Source of the DNA: Musa acuminata AAA Group
Lineage: Eukaryota > Streptophyta > Magnoliopsida > Zingiberales > Musaceae
Assembly (NCBI RefSeq): GCF_036884655.1
Contig: NC_088331.1
Location: 18,509,501 to 18,573,500, forward strand
DNA length: 64,000 nucleotides
Direction of reading: 5' to 3'
A model generated the notes under the pieces. It had not been told where the DNA came from. It did no database searches and worked only from the letters and a program-made list of their open reading frames with translations. Within the stretch, counting starts at the first letter, position 1; the number at the start of each line of letters is the position of its first letter. Below, in pieces: positions 54,957-64,000 of this stretch. A program made the position numbers and the translations under genes.

Positions 54957-56746
54957 TCAAAAAGGACATGATTCATTCGATAAATCTTTTTAATAGAGCA
55001 AAAGAATTATACAACCAAGGATCATGATTAAAATATATCAATATCATAGATCAAGTTATGATTCATGATTCATCATAAAGCAAATTAATTTTCAATCCAT
55101 TTAAAGAATTTTTGAAACATAGGAGAATGATTAATTTAAACATGCAATGTTTCAATCAAATTCAAGTCATTAATACTAATACTTTCATATTGTGAGTATC
55201 AATTCATGAATACCAAAAGATATTATTTGTGATTCCAATTTTGCAAGATCAAGATTATGATTTAGATAAAACTCATTCAAATCAAATCGTTAACTTGAAA
55301 TTCATAATCAAGTCATCAAAATCAATTTCGAGATTCACAAAATATCATGAAATCATTAATCTCGATCAGCTAGGAAAAGTATTTTTTAAGTGATTCTTTT
55401 TCATCTAATCATGCCTTAGTCATTATATGCCGAATCAAGATAAGCATGAAAGTTCAAGACGTAAAGGCAAAATCTGATAAAATAACTCATCAAGCAAGAT
55501 TTTAAACATCTATTTTAAGCTAGAGTAAGTCAAGGATTCAATTATCTCATGTCATGAATTCCAATAGGCATCTCAAATTATCAACATCATATTAAAAAGA
55601 TATTTCAAAAAGACATATCGATAAGTGGTTCATTTGTATCATTTCATTTTCGGAAGATTCTCCTCTTTGGTAAATAAATCTAGGAGAACAAAATAAATTA
55701 AGGGAGATATAATATGATTGAAGCATTGAACATGATTCATATTTAAAATGCGTCTCATGTCATACGTATGAATCAAGCATTTGTGAAATCCGAAATCATC
55801 CTCAAAATCACATTCAATAAATTCATACATGACAAGCATAGATTTATTGAAAAGTTGATAAGATAGAGGATCGTATTTCGTTTTTATAAATTTCTATTCA
55901 TGTGATTTGCTTCTTATAAGCATGCCTTTACCTTTAATAAAACAAGTGTCAATATTTAAGACGGAAAGGTAAATTTCGTAAAACAAATCATCAAGCATGA
56001 TTCCATGATAACATCCTTTTAATATCTTGATATTCATCATCAAGTATGATTTCAAAAAATATGTTTAAGAGAAATCATTAAGACCAAATACATGATACAC
56101 TCATTTATTTTCAAAATATTTATCATGTTTATTTTCATGAAATTCACAAGATTGGTAAAATAAATTCATTAATTTCAATAGGATAGAAAATTCATTTCCA
56201 TTTCATACAATTGATTTCATGTGAGGGTATTCAAGTCTTTTGTGAAAACATGTATCATTTTAAAATCGAAATAAAAGTTTCGTCATGAAGCCGTCAAGAC
56301 CAAACACATCATAATATCACATCTATCATCAAAAGACTATCAAGAAATTCATACATAGATGTACATGCACTATGTCATCTTAATATATCATGAGAATATC
56401 ATCTTAATTTATCATAAAAATGATTAGATCAAAAACATGTTAATCTAAAATGAGAGTTTCAAATCAACATTTACTTCAAAAACTCATGCATGACATAAAA
56501 TCATCAAGATACACATGCATAGATTAATCCTAAGCATTATCACATATCATATAATTATCATCCCTAATGTTGCATATATCATTCAACATTTCAAAACATA
56601 ACATGCAAGAAACCTTAGCAATATACTTTTCATGATCAATTTTTTAATTTTTCAAATATGCTAAAAAGAAAAACATGATATAATTTTTGAAAAACAATTT
56701 TTTATTTTCTATTCCTACTGTCTAAATTAAGCACTCATGAAAAACT
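54957..56746 (-). other. Sirevirus E internal region, AT-rich, no pol
   Basis: 1.8 kb of very AT-rich sequence full of ATCATGATA-, TTCATAAA- and CATGAAATT-like words. I see no integrase, RT, RNase H or ORF3 similarity on either strand. It occupies the place of pol, so either pol decayed beyond recognition or was replaced. Confidence 0.5.
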
Positions 56747-57688
56747 TCAAGTAATTTCAAAATAATTCAAGAGAGTTGAGTTACTTATCTTGTAGTCGAA
56801 GCCCATCAAAGCCCAATTTGCCGTTTCTCCTTTGGAAGTTTTTGATTCATCCTTGGTTGCCTTCCTCTTCTTTGGCCTCTTCCTCCGTTCAAGTTCATTA
56901 TTTATTTTAGATTTTTGTTTAATAAAATTATTAAGATTTAGTGTTCGAAGTTCAAGTTCAACATTGTCCTCATCACTTGAATCATCGCTCAAGTGGTATT
57001 CATTTGTCCGGAGTTCCAAATCCTTCCTGTTCTTTGGAAGGTGATTTTGTTCATCATGTTCATCATGTGTATTGTGCACCATTTCATATGTCATCAACGA
57101 ACAAATTAGTTCTTCAAGAGGAAAAATATTTAAATCTTTTGTTTCTTGTATTGCGGTTATTTTAGGATCCCACCTTTTTGGAAGGGATCTTAAGATCTTG
57201 CTTACGAGATCAAAAATTGAAAAAGATTTACTAAGAACTCTTAGATTATTGACGACATCCGTGAAACGGGTGTATATGTCGCCTATAGTCTCGCTTGGTT
57301 GCATTAGGAAAAACTTAAAATCATGCAATAAAATATTAACTTTCGAGTCTTTGACTCTACTAGTTCTCTCGTGCGTGATTTCAAGTGTTCGCCAAATATC
57401 AAAAGCCGTTTCGCATGTAGAAATCCGATTGAAGTCATTTTTGTCCAAAGCACAAAATAAGGCATTCATAGCCTTTGCATTTAAAGAAAAATACTTCTTC
57501 TCCAAATCCGACCATTCGTTCAACGGTTTAGAGGGAAGTTGAAAACTGTTTTCAATGATATTCCATAAATCATAATTCATAGAAATCAAGAAAACTCTCA
57601 TTCGAGTTTTCCAATAAGTGTAGTCCAATCCGTTAAACAACGGTGGACGAAAAACCGATAAACCCTCTTGAAAGCCATGAAGAGCCAT
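56747..57688 (-). CDS. gag: Short Gag of Sirevirus E, zinc knuckle lost (313 aa)
   Basis: The start MALHGFQEGLSVFRPPLFNG aligns with D gag, and residues 1 to about 240 follow it closely (TYWKTRMRVFLIS, ALFCALDKNDFNRIS, SLPKRWDPKI, NRKDLELRTNEYHL). After LERRKRPKKRK the expected C-X2-C-X4-H-X4-C knuckle is missing and the frame goes through GETANWALMGF, which matches the post-knuckle part of the family, to a stop at 56747. The capsid-like part is therefore open without its RNA-binding knuckle. Whether it is still made is unknown. Confidence 0.75.
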   Translation of the reverse strand: MALHGFQEGLSVFRPPLFNGLDYTYWKTRMRVFLISMNYDLWNIIENSFQLPSKPLNEWSDLEKKYFSLNAKAMNALFCALDKNDFNRISTCETAFDIWRTLEITHERTSRVKDSKVNILLHDFKFFLMQPSETIGDIYTRFTDVVNNLRVLSKSFSIFDLVSKILRSLPKRWDPKITAIQETKDLNIFPLEELICSLMTYEMVHNTHDEHDEQNHLPKNRKDLELRTNEYHLSDDSSDEDNVELELRTLNLNNFIKQKSKINNELERRKRPKKRKATKDESKTSKGETANWALMGFDYKISNSTLLNYFEIT

Positions 57689-57724
57689 TTCTCTTAGGTG
57701 TAAATCCGAAATGAGAAATACCGG

Positions 57725-57736
57725 GCACTGATACCA
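57725..57736 (-). other. Primer binding site, Sirevirus E (tRNA-iMet)
   Basis: Minus-strand TGGTATCAGTGC differs from the initiator-Met primer site by one base near its 3' end. It stands two bases from the LTR. Confidence 0.8.
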
Positions 57737-57738
57737 AT

Positions 57739-59400
57739 TGTTAGGATCGGAACGACACTAAGGGAGGGGGGGGGGGGTGAATTAGTGCAGCGAATTAAAA
57801 CTTCGGTTTTGGCAAATCTTTCAATACGATAAAAACCGAACTTGAAAAGCCTAACTTGAACGTGTATTCGTAAAGGTATACAACAAAGGTAATGAGGAAA
57901 TAAAGCACATAAGAAGGTTTACAGTAATGTAAATAGCGATAATAAAATGCAAACCAGAGATCACGCCAATTTTAAAGTGGTTCGGTCAAATGACCTACAT
58001 CCACTTGCGAGGCCCTCTTCGATGAGGCTCCCACCTTCCACTAGCAAATCTCTTGAAGGAGAAGGGAAAATACCCCTCTTACAACTTTTTACAAGTGGTT
58101 CACACTCTTACAAATTTTCAACAAGAAAGAAGGAGGTGAACACTCTAGCAAATTGAAAACAAGACTTGCTAAGACTTTTCTAAGATCTTTCTCTCAATCA
58201 ATTGCTTCTCAAAAGTTGTTCTCTCAGCTGAGAATTGAGGGGTATTTATAGGCCTCAAGAGGATTCAAATTTGGGCTCCAAAATTTGAATTCTCTTTTGT
58301 TCCCGATGCTGGCGGTGCCACCGCCTGTCAGTGTCTAACACTGACAGTGGACTAGCGGTGCCACAGCCCAGCCAAGCGGTGCCACCGCTTGGCACTTGGG
58401 TGTTGGGCGATGCCACCGCCCAATCCAAGCGGTGCCACCGCCTGGCTCTCGGGTGCTGGGCGGTGCCACCGCCTAGTCTGGCAGTGCCACCGCCAGACCC
58501 TTCGGTTCACTGGTTGGGCTTTAAATTTAGCCAAACCAAGTCTAATTTTGGGCCTAGTTGGCCCCTAACCAGGATATAGGATTATCTTTTAATCCTAATC
58601 CTAATTAATGTGCTAATTATGAATTTAAAGACATTTCCTAAGCTATTACAAAGTCCGCAAGTCAAGACTTCTTCCGGCGAGCTTCCGACGAACGTTCGAC
58701 GGTCTTCTGATAAACTCTCGGAAACCGTTCTGCGGACTCCCGGCAAGCTCCTAGACTTCATGATTTGATCTTGGCAAGTTCCAACAAGCTTCCTTGGGAA
58801 GCTCCGATCTTTCTCGGTGAGCTCTACGAACTTCCAACGAAATTTCCGACAAGCTTCCAAAAAACCCTTCGGCAAGCTCCCTTACTCATTCTCGACTAGT
58901 TCCGGCAGCATTCCCGACGAACCTTCGGACTTCCGTCGAACTCTCGAACTTGCAATAAATCCTTCGTGCTTGACTTCGACACTTTGTTTCGCTTTATGTC
59001 TTCGACGTTATTGTAGTTAATCCTGCACACACAAGCCAAAACTCTACTCCGATCTAGACAATTATTACAACGCGAATTGACATTATGTTGCTCGGCATGT
59101 CATTGGTTGGTGCTTCATCCGATTCTTCAGTGCATCGTCCTCTCTTGCGGCTTGTTGCCCAATCGGCGGTGGACCTCTGCAACCTCGATATCCTTGGTGC
59201 AATTCCACTCTCCTTGGCTCGATGCCCGACGTCCGAAGCCTTTTGTCATCCAATATCCTGACGTGATCTCCTCCGGCGTAACGTCAATTCCTCCTGCGTC
59301 AACTGTCTAATCCTGATCAAGTAGACCTACATCACTCAAAATTCAGTTAAACATCTAAACACAATCAATTAGTTTCATTATCAAAATCCGAGATTCAACA
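57739..59400 (-). repeat. 5' LTR of Sirevirus E
   Basis: 1,662 bp. It starts TGTTAGGATC (plus reading) with a G-run of about 14 (57760-57777), has a minus-strand TATAAATA at 58243-58250, a palindrome array at 58305-58500, the CTTCCGGCGA segment and a long start region, and ends TTCAACA. It closely matches the split LTR at 46667-53365 once gypsy B1 is removed. Confidence 0.9.
58305..58500. repeat. GGCGGTGCCACCGCC palindrome array in E 5' LTR
   Basis: About eight palindromic cores (GCGGTGCCACCGC and variants such as GCGATGCCACCGCC) are separated by TTGGGC- and GGCTCTCGGGTGCT-like spacers. Gypsy B1 landed in the equivalent array of the other LTR. Confidence 0.85.
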
Positions 59401-59935
59401 ACTGTTACTTTAGGATCCCAACTCTTTGGAAGGGATCTTAAGATTTTATTAACAAGTTCAAAATTCGAGAAACTTTTACCAAGTCCTTTTAGGCCATTGA
59501 CGACATCCATAAATCGGGTGTACATGTCTCCAATGGTCTCACTCGGTTTTATTCGAAACAACTCATAAGTATGCACTAAAAGATTAATTTTTAACTCCTT
59601 CACTCTACTCGTGCCTTTGTGAGTCACTTCGAGTGTGTGTCAAATATCAAAAGTCGTTTCACAAATAGACACATGATTGAACTCGTTTTTATCTAAACAA
59701 CAAAACAAGGCATTCATAGCCTTGGTGTTTAAAACGAAAGTCTTCTTCTCTAACTCATTCCAATCATTCATTGGAAGAGAAGACTTTTGAAAACCATTTT
59801 CAACAATATTCCATAGCTCAAAATCCATTGAAATTAGAAAAATCCTCATTCTAGTCTTCCAATATGTGTAGTCTATTCCATTAAACATGGGCGGACGTGT
59901 AATTGAGTGACCTTTTGGTTGCCGAAAAAAGTCAT
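59401..59935 (-). pseudogene. gag: Gag of Sirevirus C, 5' part
   Basis: The minus-strand ATG at 59935 is followed by a one-base loss that shifts the frame. From GHSITRPPMFNGIDYTYWKT the normal gag frame is readable, with one stop near 59640, to SLPKSWDPKVTV at 59401. It continues at 46666 with EAKDL. The start of gag and the UBN2 fold are recognisable, but the protein cannot be made. Confidence 0.8.
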
Positions 59936-59970
59936 CTCTCTTAGGTTTCAAACCAAATGAGAGTGACCTC

Positions 59971-59982
59971 TCTTTAATACCA
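59971..59982 (-). other. Primer binding site, Sirevirus C
   Basis: Minus-strand TGGTATTAAAGA has two or more differences from the initiator-Met primer site, in line with an older element. It lies two bases from the LTR end at 59985. Confidence 0.65.
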
Positions 59983-59984
59983 AT

Positions 59985-60162
59985 TGTTAGGATCAAGAGT
60001 GGCACTAGGGGGGGGGGGGTGAATTAGTGCAGCGGAAAGATTATCATTTTCAAAAATCTTCATTTCAATTAAACCTGATTCCGACAAAAATCGTTTCGTA
60101 AAGATTTTAACTTAAAAGTGTATTGGAGAATAGAGAAAGCAGTGAGAAGGTAAAGTTTGCTC
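59985..60162 (-). repeat. 5' LTR of Sirevirus C, truncated
   Basis: Starts TGTTAGGATCAAGAG like the 3' LTR at 30062 and follows it for 178 bp to GAGAAGGTAAAG. Then Tork LTR sequence begins without transition. About 1 kb of LTR is missing, including promoter and array, so C has no promoter of its own left at this end. Confidence 0.85.
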
Positions 60163-61448
60163 GTGTGGGGACACTAAGAATACAGTGCAGGTGCTTATTG
60201 GAGAATGAGTTCACTGATTGATCCGCTCATAGAATACTAGATGGTTGATGATGCCTTATTATCTGACAGCGATTCTGTAGTCCCAATAGTGTATTTGGTC
60301 CTTAGACTTAAGACACTAAGGATGTCCTGTATAAGTACTCCACTCTTTGATACCAGACTTATAGGTTTGAAAGTTTTAGATCTAGTACAACCGATTATTA
60401 GGAGTGACAGCTAACCTTACGGTCGATAGAGGATCATCCGCTCTCGGTATCATGAGAAGAATATCCTGTGTGTTCTAGCTCAAACAAATCCTTGGCGAAG
60501 GGCATTCGGATTGAGAGAGAAAGAGTTCTCAGAGAGAATCTGATTAGAACAAGACTCGAGAAGAAACCGTATGGGCCTGACAACACCATGCCCGGCATAT
60601 GGTCTCTAGGATATTAGATTGATGAGAGACTATAGGTACATATTGAGGACAGATAGGTCCAAAGGATTAGATTCCCCTATATCGTCTAAGGACTACGGCG
60701 TAGTGGCCTAGTACAGCCATACTCAATGAATCAAGTGAATTATTATGAAGATAATTATTATGGAGATAATAATCCACTAAGCCCGAAGGAGTTCTGATAG
60801 GTATGACTCACGACCAGATCGATATTGGGCCTAGAGGGTCACACACATATGATATGTGTTGCGACAAGTAGAAGTTCGGATATGAGATATCCGCTGAAGC
60901 CCCTATCTTATTAGATATCCAATAAGTCCCTGAATTATTGGATCCCATGGTTGAGATCCAATAAGAGCTAATAAAAGAATATTGGGTAGAGATCTACTAA
61001 TCTAAGAGGCTTGAGTAATTGGATGGAGATCCAATACCCAATAGGAAAGGATCTATTAGGGTTAACCAGGGGCCTCTATAAATAGGAGGGAACTAAAGGC
61101 CCATAGGTTGGGGCTTCTAAGTTGTCGCCTCCTATTCTCCTCTCCTCTTCTCCTCCTCCTCATATAGCAAGCCTGGAGATTTAAGGAGCGTCATTGCAGC
61201 CCTATTGTGTGGATCACCGCTAGAGAGGAGTACGCTTGACCTCCTTCAACCCCTCCTACAGATCTACAGGGATTCAGGGATATACGATCTCCCTAGGTAA
61301 CACAACTATCTTTCTCATACATGGTTTTCTATGTCGCAGGTTTTACGCACCAATCTACACACGACGACGAACACGTATCGGGAAATTTAGGATTTTTGTT
61401 TAATGTTCTTCGGCTACGCATGTGATGTTGCCCCTAGATTTCACAACA
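60163..61448 (+). repeat. Tork 3' LTR, remaining part
   Basis: Begins at about base 316 of the LTR (CTCGTGTGGGGACAC, compare 62045) and ends TTTCACAACA. It continues the LTR begun at 29923. TATAAATA lies at 61077-61084 with a pyrimidine-rich stretch after it, the probable promoter. The sequence TCCAATA/TATTGGAT repeats several times in 60890-61050. Confidence 0.75.
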
Positions 61449-61723
61449 TATAGCATAACATACATGATAGACCCAATCGATGAGGTGTAGGGTGTCATAT
61501 CCATGTTTGCCCTTTCTTCAGGAGTCTTTGTGGACATACTCCTAGAAAGTGATATCCCCTATCTGATCGGTTCAAGACCTTTCTTGGAATTTTTAATGTC
61601 AAATCTTTTAACAACGGTGTCTATGTACTTGTACTGGGACAAGCCAAGCATCCTCTTGGATCTATCTCTATAGATCCGAAACCCCAAGATATAGGATGCT
61701 TTCCCTAAGTCCTTCATGGAGAA
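61449..61723 (-). pseudogene. pol: Inverted Tork reverse transcriptase scrap
   Basis: On the minus strand it reads FSMKDLGKASYILGFRIYRD, then RSKRMLGLSQYKYIDTVVKR and SIGSIMYVML with one stop. This is the same part of RT as 29200-29470 but in opposite orientation to both LTR pieces that flank it. It ends exactly at an LTR end on each side. Confidence 0.8.
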
Positions 61724-62607
61724 TGCTAGTCATAGATGCCTTACAAGCCAATCAGGTGAGTGATGGCATATGTGACTTAAAACGTAGTCTTATTGCTCAT
61801 TATTATTTGGCATTTTGTCACTTTATATTGCCTATTGCTTGAATATATTGTGATATCCATGGATCTATGCAATGGGAATCAGATCATGGTAAGATCACGA
61901 TAATGAGACCGATTCGCCTTTAAACACGGATCCTAAATAATCACAGTCATAGGTTACTCAAGAGAGATATCGAGATAATCGGATAGACTTGTGTGCTATA
62001 TACCTGTTCATATGATGGATACAGTTGGTCGCATAGTTACTCGTGTGGAGACACTAAGGATACAATACATGTGCTCATTGGGGAATGAGTTCACTGATTG
62101 ATCCGCTTATGGAATACTGGATGGTTGATTATGTCTTATTGTCAGACAACGATTCCGTAGTCCCAATGGTGTATCTGGTCCTTAGGCTAAGAGACCAAGG
62201 ATGTCTTGTATGAGTACTCCATTTTTTTATACCAGACTTATAGGTCTGGAGGTTCCAAATCTAGCACAACTGATAATCGGGAGTGGTAGCCAACCACATG
62301 AGGACTATTGAGTGTCGATAGATGATTATCCACTCTCAGTATCATGAGAGGAATATCACATGTGTTCTTGCTCAGACAAATCTCTGGCCATAGTCATTTG
62401 GATTGAGAGAGATATAGTTCTCCGGGAGAATCCGATTAGAGCCAGACTCACGCAGAAATTGTATGGGTCTAACAGCATCATGCTCGGTATACAGTCTTTG
62501 TGATATTAGTTGGATGAGGGACTATAGGTACATGGTAACTGAGGATAGACTGGTCCAATGGATTGGATTCCCCTATATCATCTGGAGATTGTGGCGTAGT
62601 GGCCTAG
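61724..62607 (+). mobile_element. Second Tork LTR, first half
   Basis: Starts TGCTAGTCATAG and follows the reversed LTR at 1528-650 and the copy at 60163 for their shared parts (GAATGAGTTCACTGATTGAT). It stops at GGCCTAG where a Sirevirus LTR begins with TGTTGAATC, which presumably inserted here. The rest lies beyond the window or is lost. Confidence 0.8.
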
Positions 62608-64000
62608 TGTTGAATCTCGTATTTTGATGATGAAACTACTTGATATATGTTTATGATTTAATCTGCGTTTTGAGTGACGCAGGATGCTTCGATCAGGATG
62701 AGACAATTAAAGCAGGAAAATCATATTGTGCCGAAGGAACATGTCAGAAGATTGGACGTCGGGCCAGTGGATCGGTCGACGTATCGACAGAAGGCTTCGG
62801 GCCGTGGACTCGGGCATCGGGCCAAGAAGAGCGGGTATTGTGCCAAGGATATCGGAGTTGCGGAGTCAACTGGCCGATTGGGCAATAGGCTGCACGAGAG
62901 GACGATGCGCCGAAGAATCGGACGAAGCGTCGAGGGACCAATGACATGTCGGACAACTTGGTTAATTGCTTAGGATTAATTGTCTCGATTGAAGTTTTGT
63001 TTTAATTGTGCAGGATTAACTATGATAACGATGAAGACATAAAGCGAAACAAAGTGTCGGAGTCAAGCGCGAAGGATTTGTTGCGAGTTCGAGAGTTCGA
63101 CGGAAGTCCGAAGATTTGTTGGGAGTTCGCGGAGCTCGCCGAGAAAGATCGGAGCTTGCCGAAGAAGCTCGTTGGAACTCGCTAAGAACAAATCGTGAAG
63201 TCTAGGAGCTTGCCGGGAGTCCGCAGAATGGTTTCCGAGAGTTCATCGGAAGACCGCCGGAAGTTTGCCGGAAGCTCGCTAGAAGAAGTCTTGACTTGCG
63301 GACTTTGTAATAGCTTAGAAAATGTCTTTAAATTCATAGTTAGCATGTTAATTAGGGTTAGGATTAGGTGTTAATCCTATAACCCAAGTAGGGGCCAATT
63401 AGGCCCAAGTTCGGACTGGTTTGGACCAAGTTTGGAGCCAAACCAAGTGAGCTGGAATAGTGAAGAGGTGCCACCGCCAGGGTTGGAGGTAGCACCGCCC
63501 AGGCTATGTCTTCCTGCGAGGTTGGGAGGTGCAACCGCCCCAGCCAGGAGGTGCAACCGCCAGGGGTGCGAGGCTGGGAGGTGCAACCGCCCCAGCCAAG
63601 AGGTAGCACCGCCAGAGCTCAAGTTTCGAGCTCTGCCAGGCGATGCAACCACCGAGCTCAGTCTTCGAGCTCTGGCAGAGAGGTGCATCAGCCTGAGCTC
63701 AGTCTCGAGCTCTGCCAGGTGATGCAACCACCAAGCTCAGTCTTCGAGCTCTGGCAGAGAGGTGCATCAGCCTGAGCTCAGTTTCGAGCTCTGCCAGGTG
63801 ATGCAACCACCGAGCTCAGATTTCGAGCTCTGCCAGGTGATGCATCCACCGAGCTCAGTCTTCGAGCTCTGCCAGGTGATGCAACCATCGAGCTCAGTTT
63901 TCGAGCTCTGGCAGAGAGGAGCAATCGCCTGAGCTCAGTCTTCAAGCTCTGCCAGGCGGTGCCACCTCTCCAGTCAAGAGGTGCAACCGCCTGATCCCAG
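62608..64000 (+). mobile_element. Sirevirus LTR, plus orientation, cut by the window end
   Basis: It begins TGTTGAATCTCG. The first 750 bp match the E-type LTR start (AAGATTGGACGT, TGTGCAGGATTAAC, AAGACATAAAGCGAAACAAA), but the array at 63460-63990 is of D type (GAGCTCAGTCTTCGAGCTCTG). No TATA box is reached before the window ends. Frames through the start region and the array are not genes. Confidence 0.85.
63460..63990. repeat. D-type palindromic array in the 62608 LTR
   Basis: Units of about 40-60 bp alternate GAGCTC...GAGCTCTGCCAGG with GTGCAACC(G/A)CC cores, the reverse of the arrays at 33890-34400 and 40740-41250. At least eight units are visible. Confidence 0.85.

Larger units (their letters stand above)
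46667..59400 (-). mobile_element. Sirevirus E: non-autonomous element inside C gag
   Basis: E is flanked by ACTAT (46662-46666) and ACTGT (59401-59405), one difference. On the minus strand the order is 5' LTR (59400-57739), primer site, a shortened gag (57688-56747), 3.4 kb of AT-rich DNA without pol, polypurine tract and 3' LTR (53365-46667, itself split by gypsy B1). C gag reads on across the two flanks. A large non-coding middle recalls the LARD class of non-autonomous elements. Confidence 0.85.
30062..60162 (-). mobile_element. Sirevirus C, host of nested insertions D and E
   Basis: The pieces that belong to C are 30062-32802, 41777-46666 and 59401-60162. On the minus strand these give a truncated 5' LTR (60162-59985), primer site, gag (in two parts), protease, integrase, RT, RNase H, an ORF3 promoter region, ORF3 (in two parts), polypurine tract and 3' LTR. 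Element D sits in ORF3 with a perfect ATTCT duplication and element E in gag with ACTAT/ACTGT. All C genes carry stops or frameshifts. A deletion spanning the 5' LTR and the Tork target has removed C's own target duplication. Confidence 0.85.

Noticed and set aside
62640..62973. Small protein-coding gene with several overlapping frames
   Set aside because: The same DNA recurs at 18966-19315, 53041-53290 and 59077-59310 as Sirevirus LTR starts, with frames not conserved.

Overview
The window is plant nuclear repeat DNA: a nest of LTR retrotransposons with no host gene that I can support. The evidence for a plant is the lineage content (Sirevirus-like and Tork-like Ty1/copia, chromovirus-like Ty3/gypsy), initiator-Met-tRNA primer sites beginning TGGTATCA, LTRs of 0.4 to over 3 kb, and 5-bp target duplications. 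From memory, LTRs filled with GGCGGTGCCACCGCC palindromes recall banana-family (Musa/Ensete) sequence. That species guess is weak. Family names below (gypsy A, gypsy B, Tork, Sirevirus A, C, D, E) are local labels.

Layout. 1-2820: pieces of three LTRs (an unidentified LTR start, a reversed Tork LTR, a plus-strand Sirevirus LTR). 2821-18965: plus-strand gypsy A with long LTRs and a mostly deleted interior, interrupted inside gag by Sirevirus A (4373-14507, minus strand), which has three LTRs. 18966-19315: Sirevirus LTR fragment. 19316-24237: decayed minus-strand gypsy B copy (B2). 24238-30061: decayed plus-strand Tork copy carrying a 3.1-kb solo gypsy A LTR with a perfect ATATT duplication. 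30062-60162: minus-strand Sirevirus C, split by Sirevirus D (32803-41776, duplication ATTCT) and Sirevirus E (46667-59400, duplication ACTAT/ACTGT). E carries gypsy B1 in one LTR (47330-52445, duplication CGGTG) and a solo gypsy B LTR (54512-54951, duplication AAAAT). 60163-62607: the rest of the Tork LTR, an inverted Tork RT scrap and another Tork LTR. 62608-64000: plus-strand Sirevirus LTR running off the window.

How the parts work. The Sirevirus copies share an LTR plan: palindromic minisatellite, then TATAAATA, then a C-run hairpin close to the LTR end, then the tRNA primer site, gag, and pol in the gag frame behind an amber codon. Only D has an open full-length gag (525 aa); it has lost nearly all of pol. 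C and D also carry an extra gene (here ORF3) resembling the plant transposon-associated domain that I recall as Pfam Transposase_32. ORF3 is preceded by its own palindrome array, a TATA-like box and a possible short 5' UTR intron. It lies after RNase H in C but between protease and the RNase H tail in D. This promoter-bearing mobile gene cassette is the most unusual thing in the window. Most pol regions are broken, so recent movement of D, E and B1 probably relied on proteins supplied from elsewhere.
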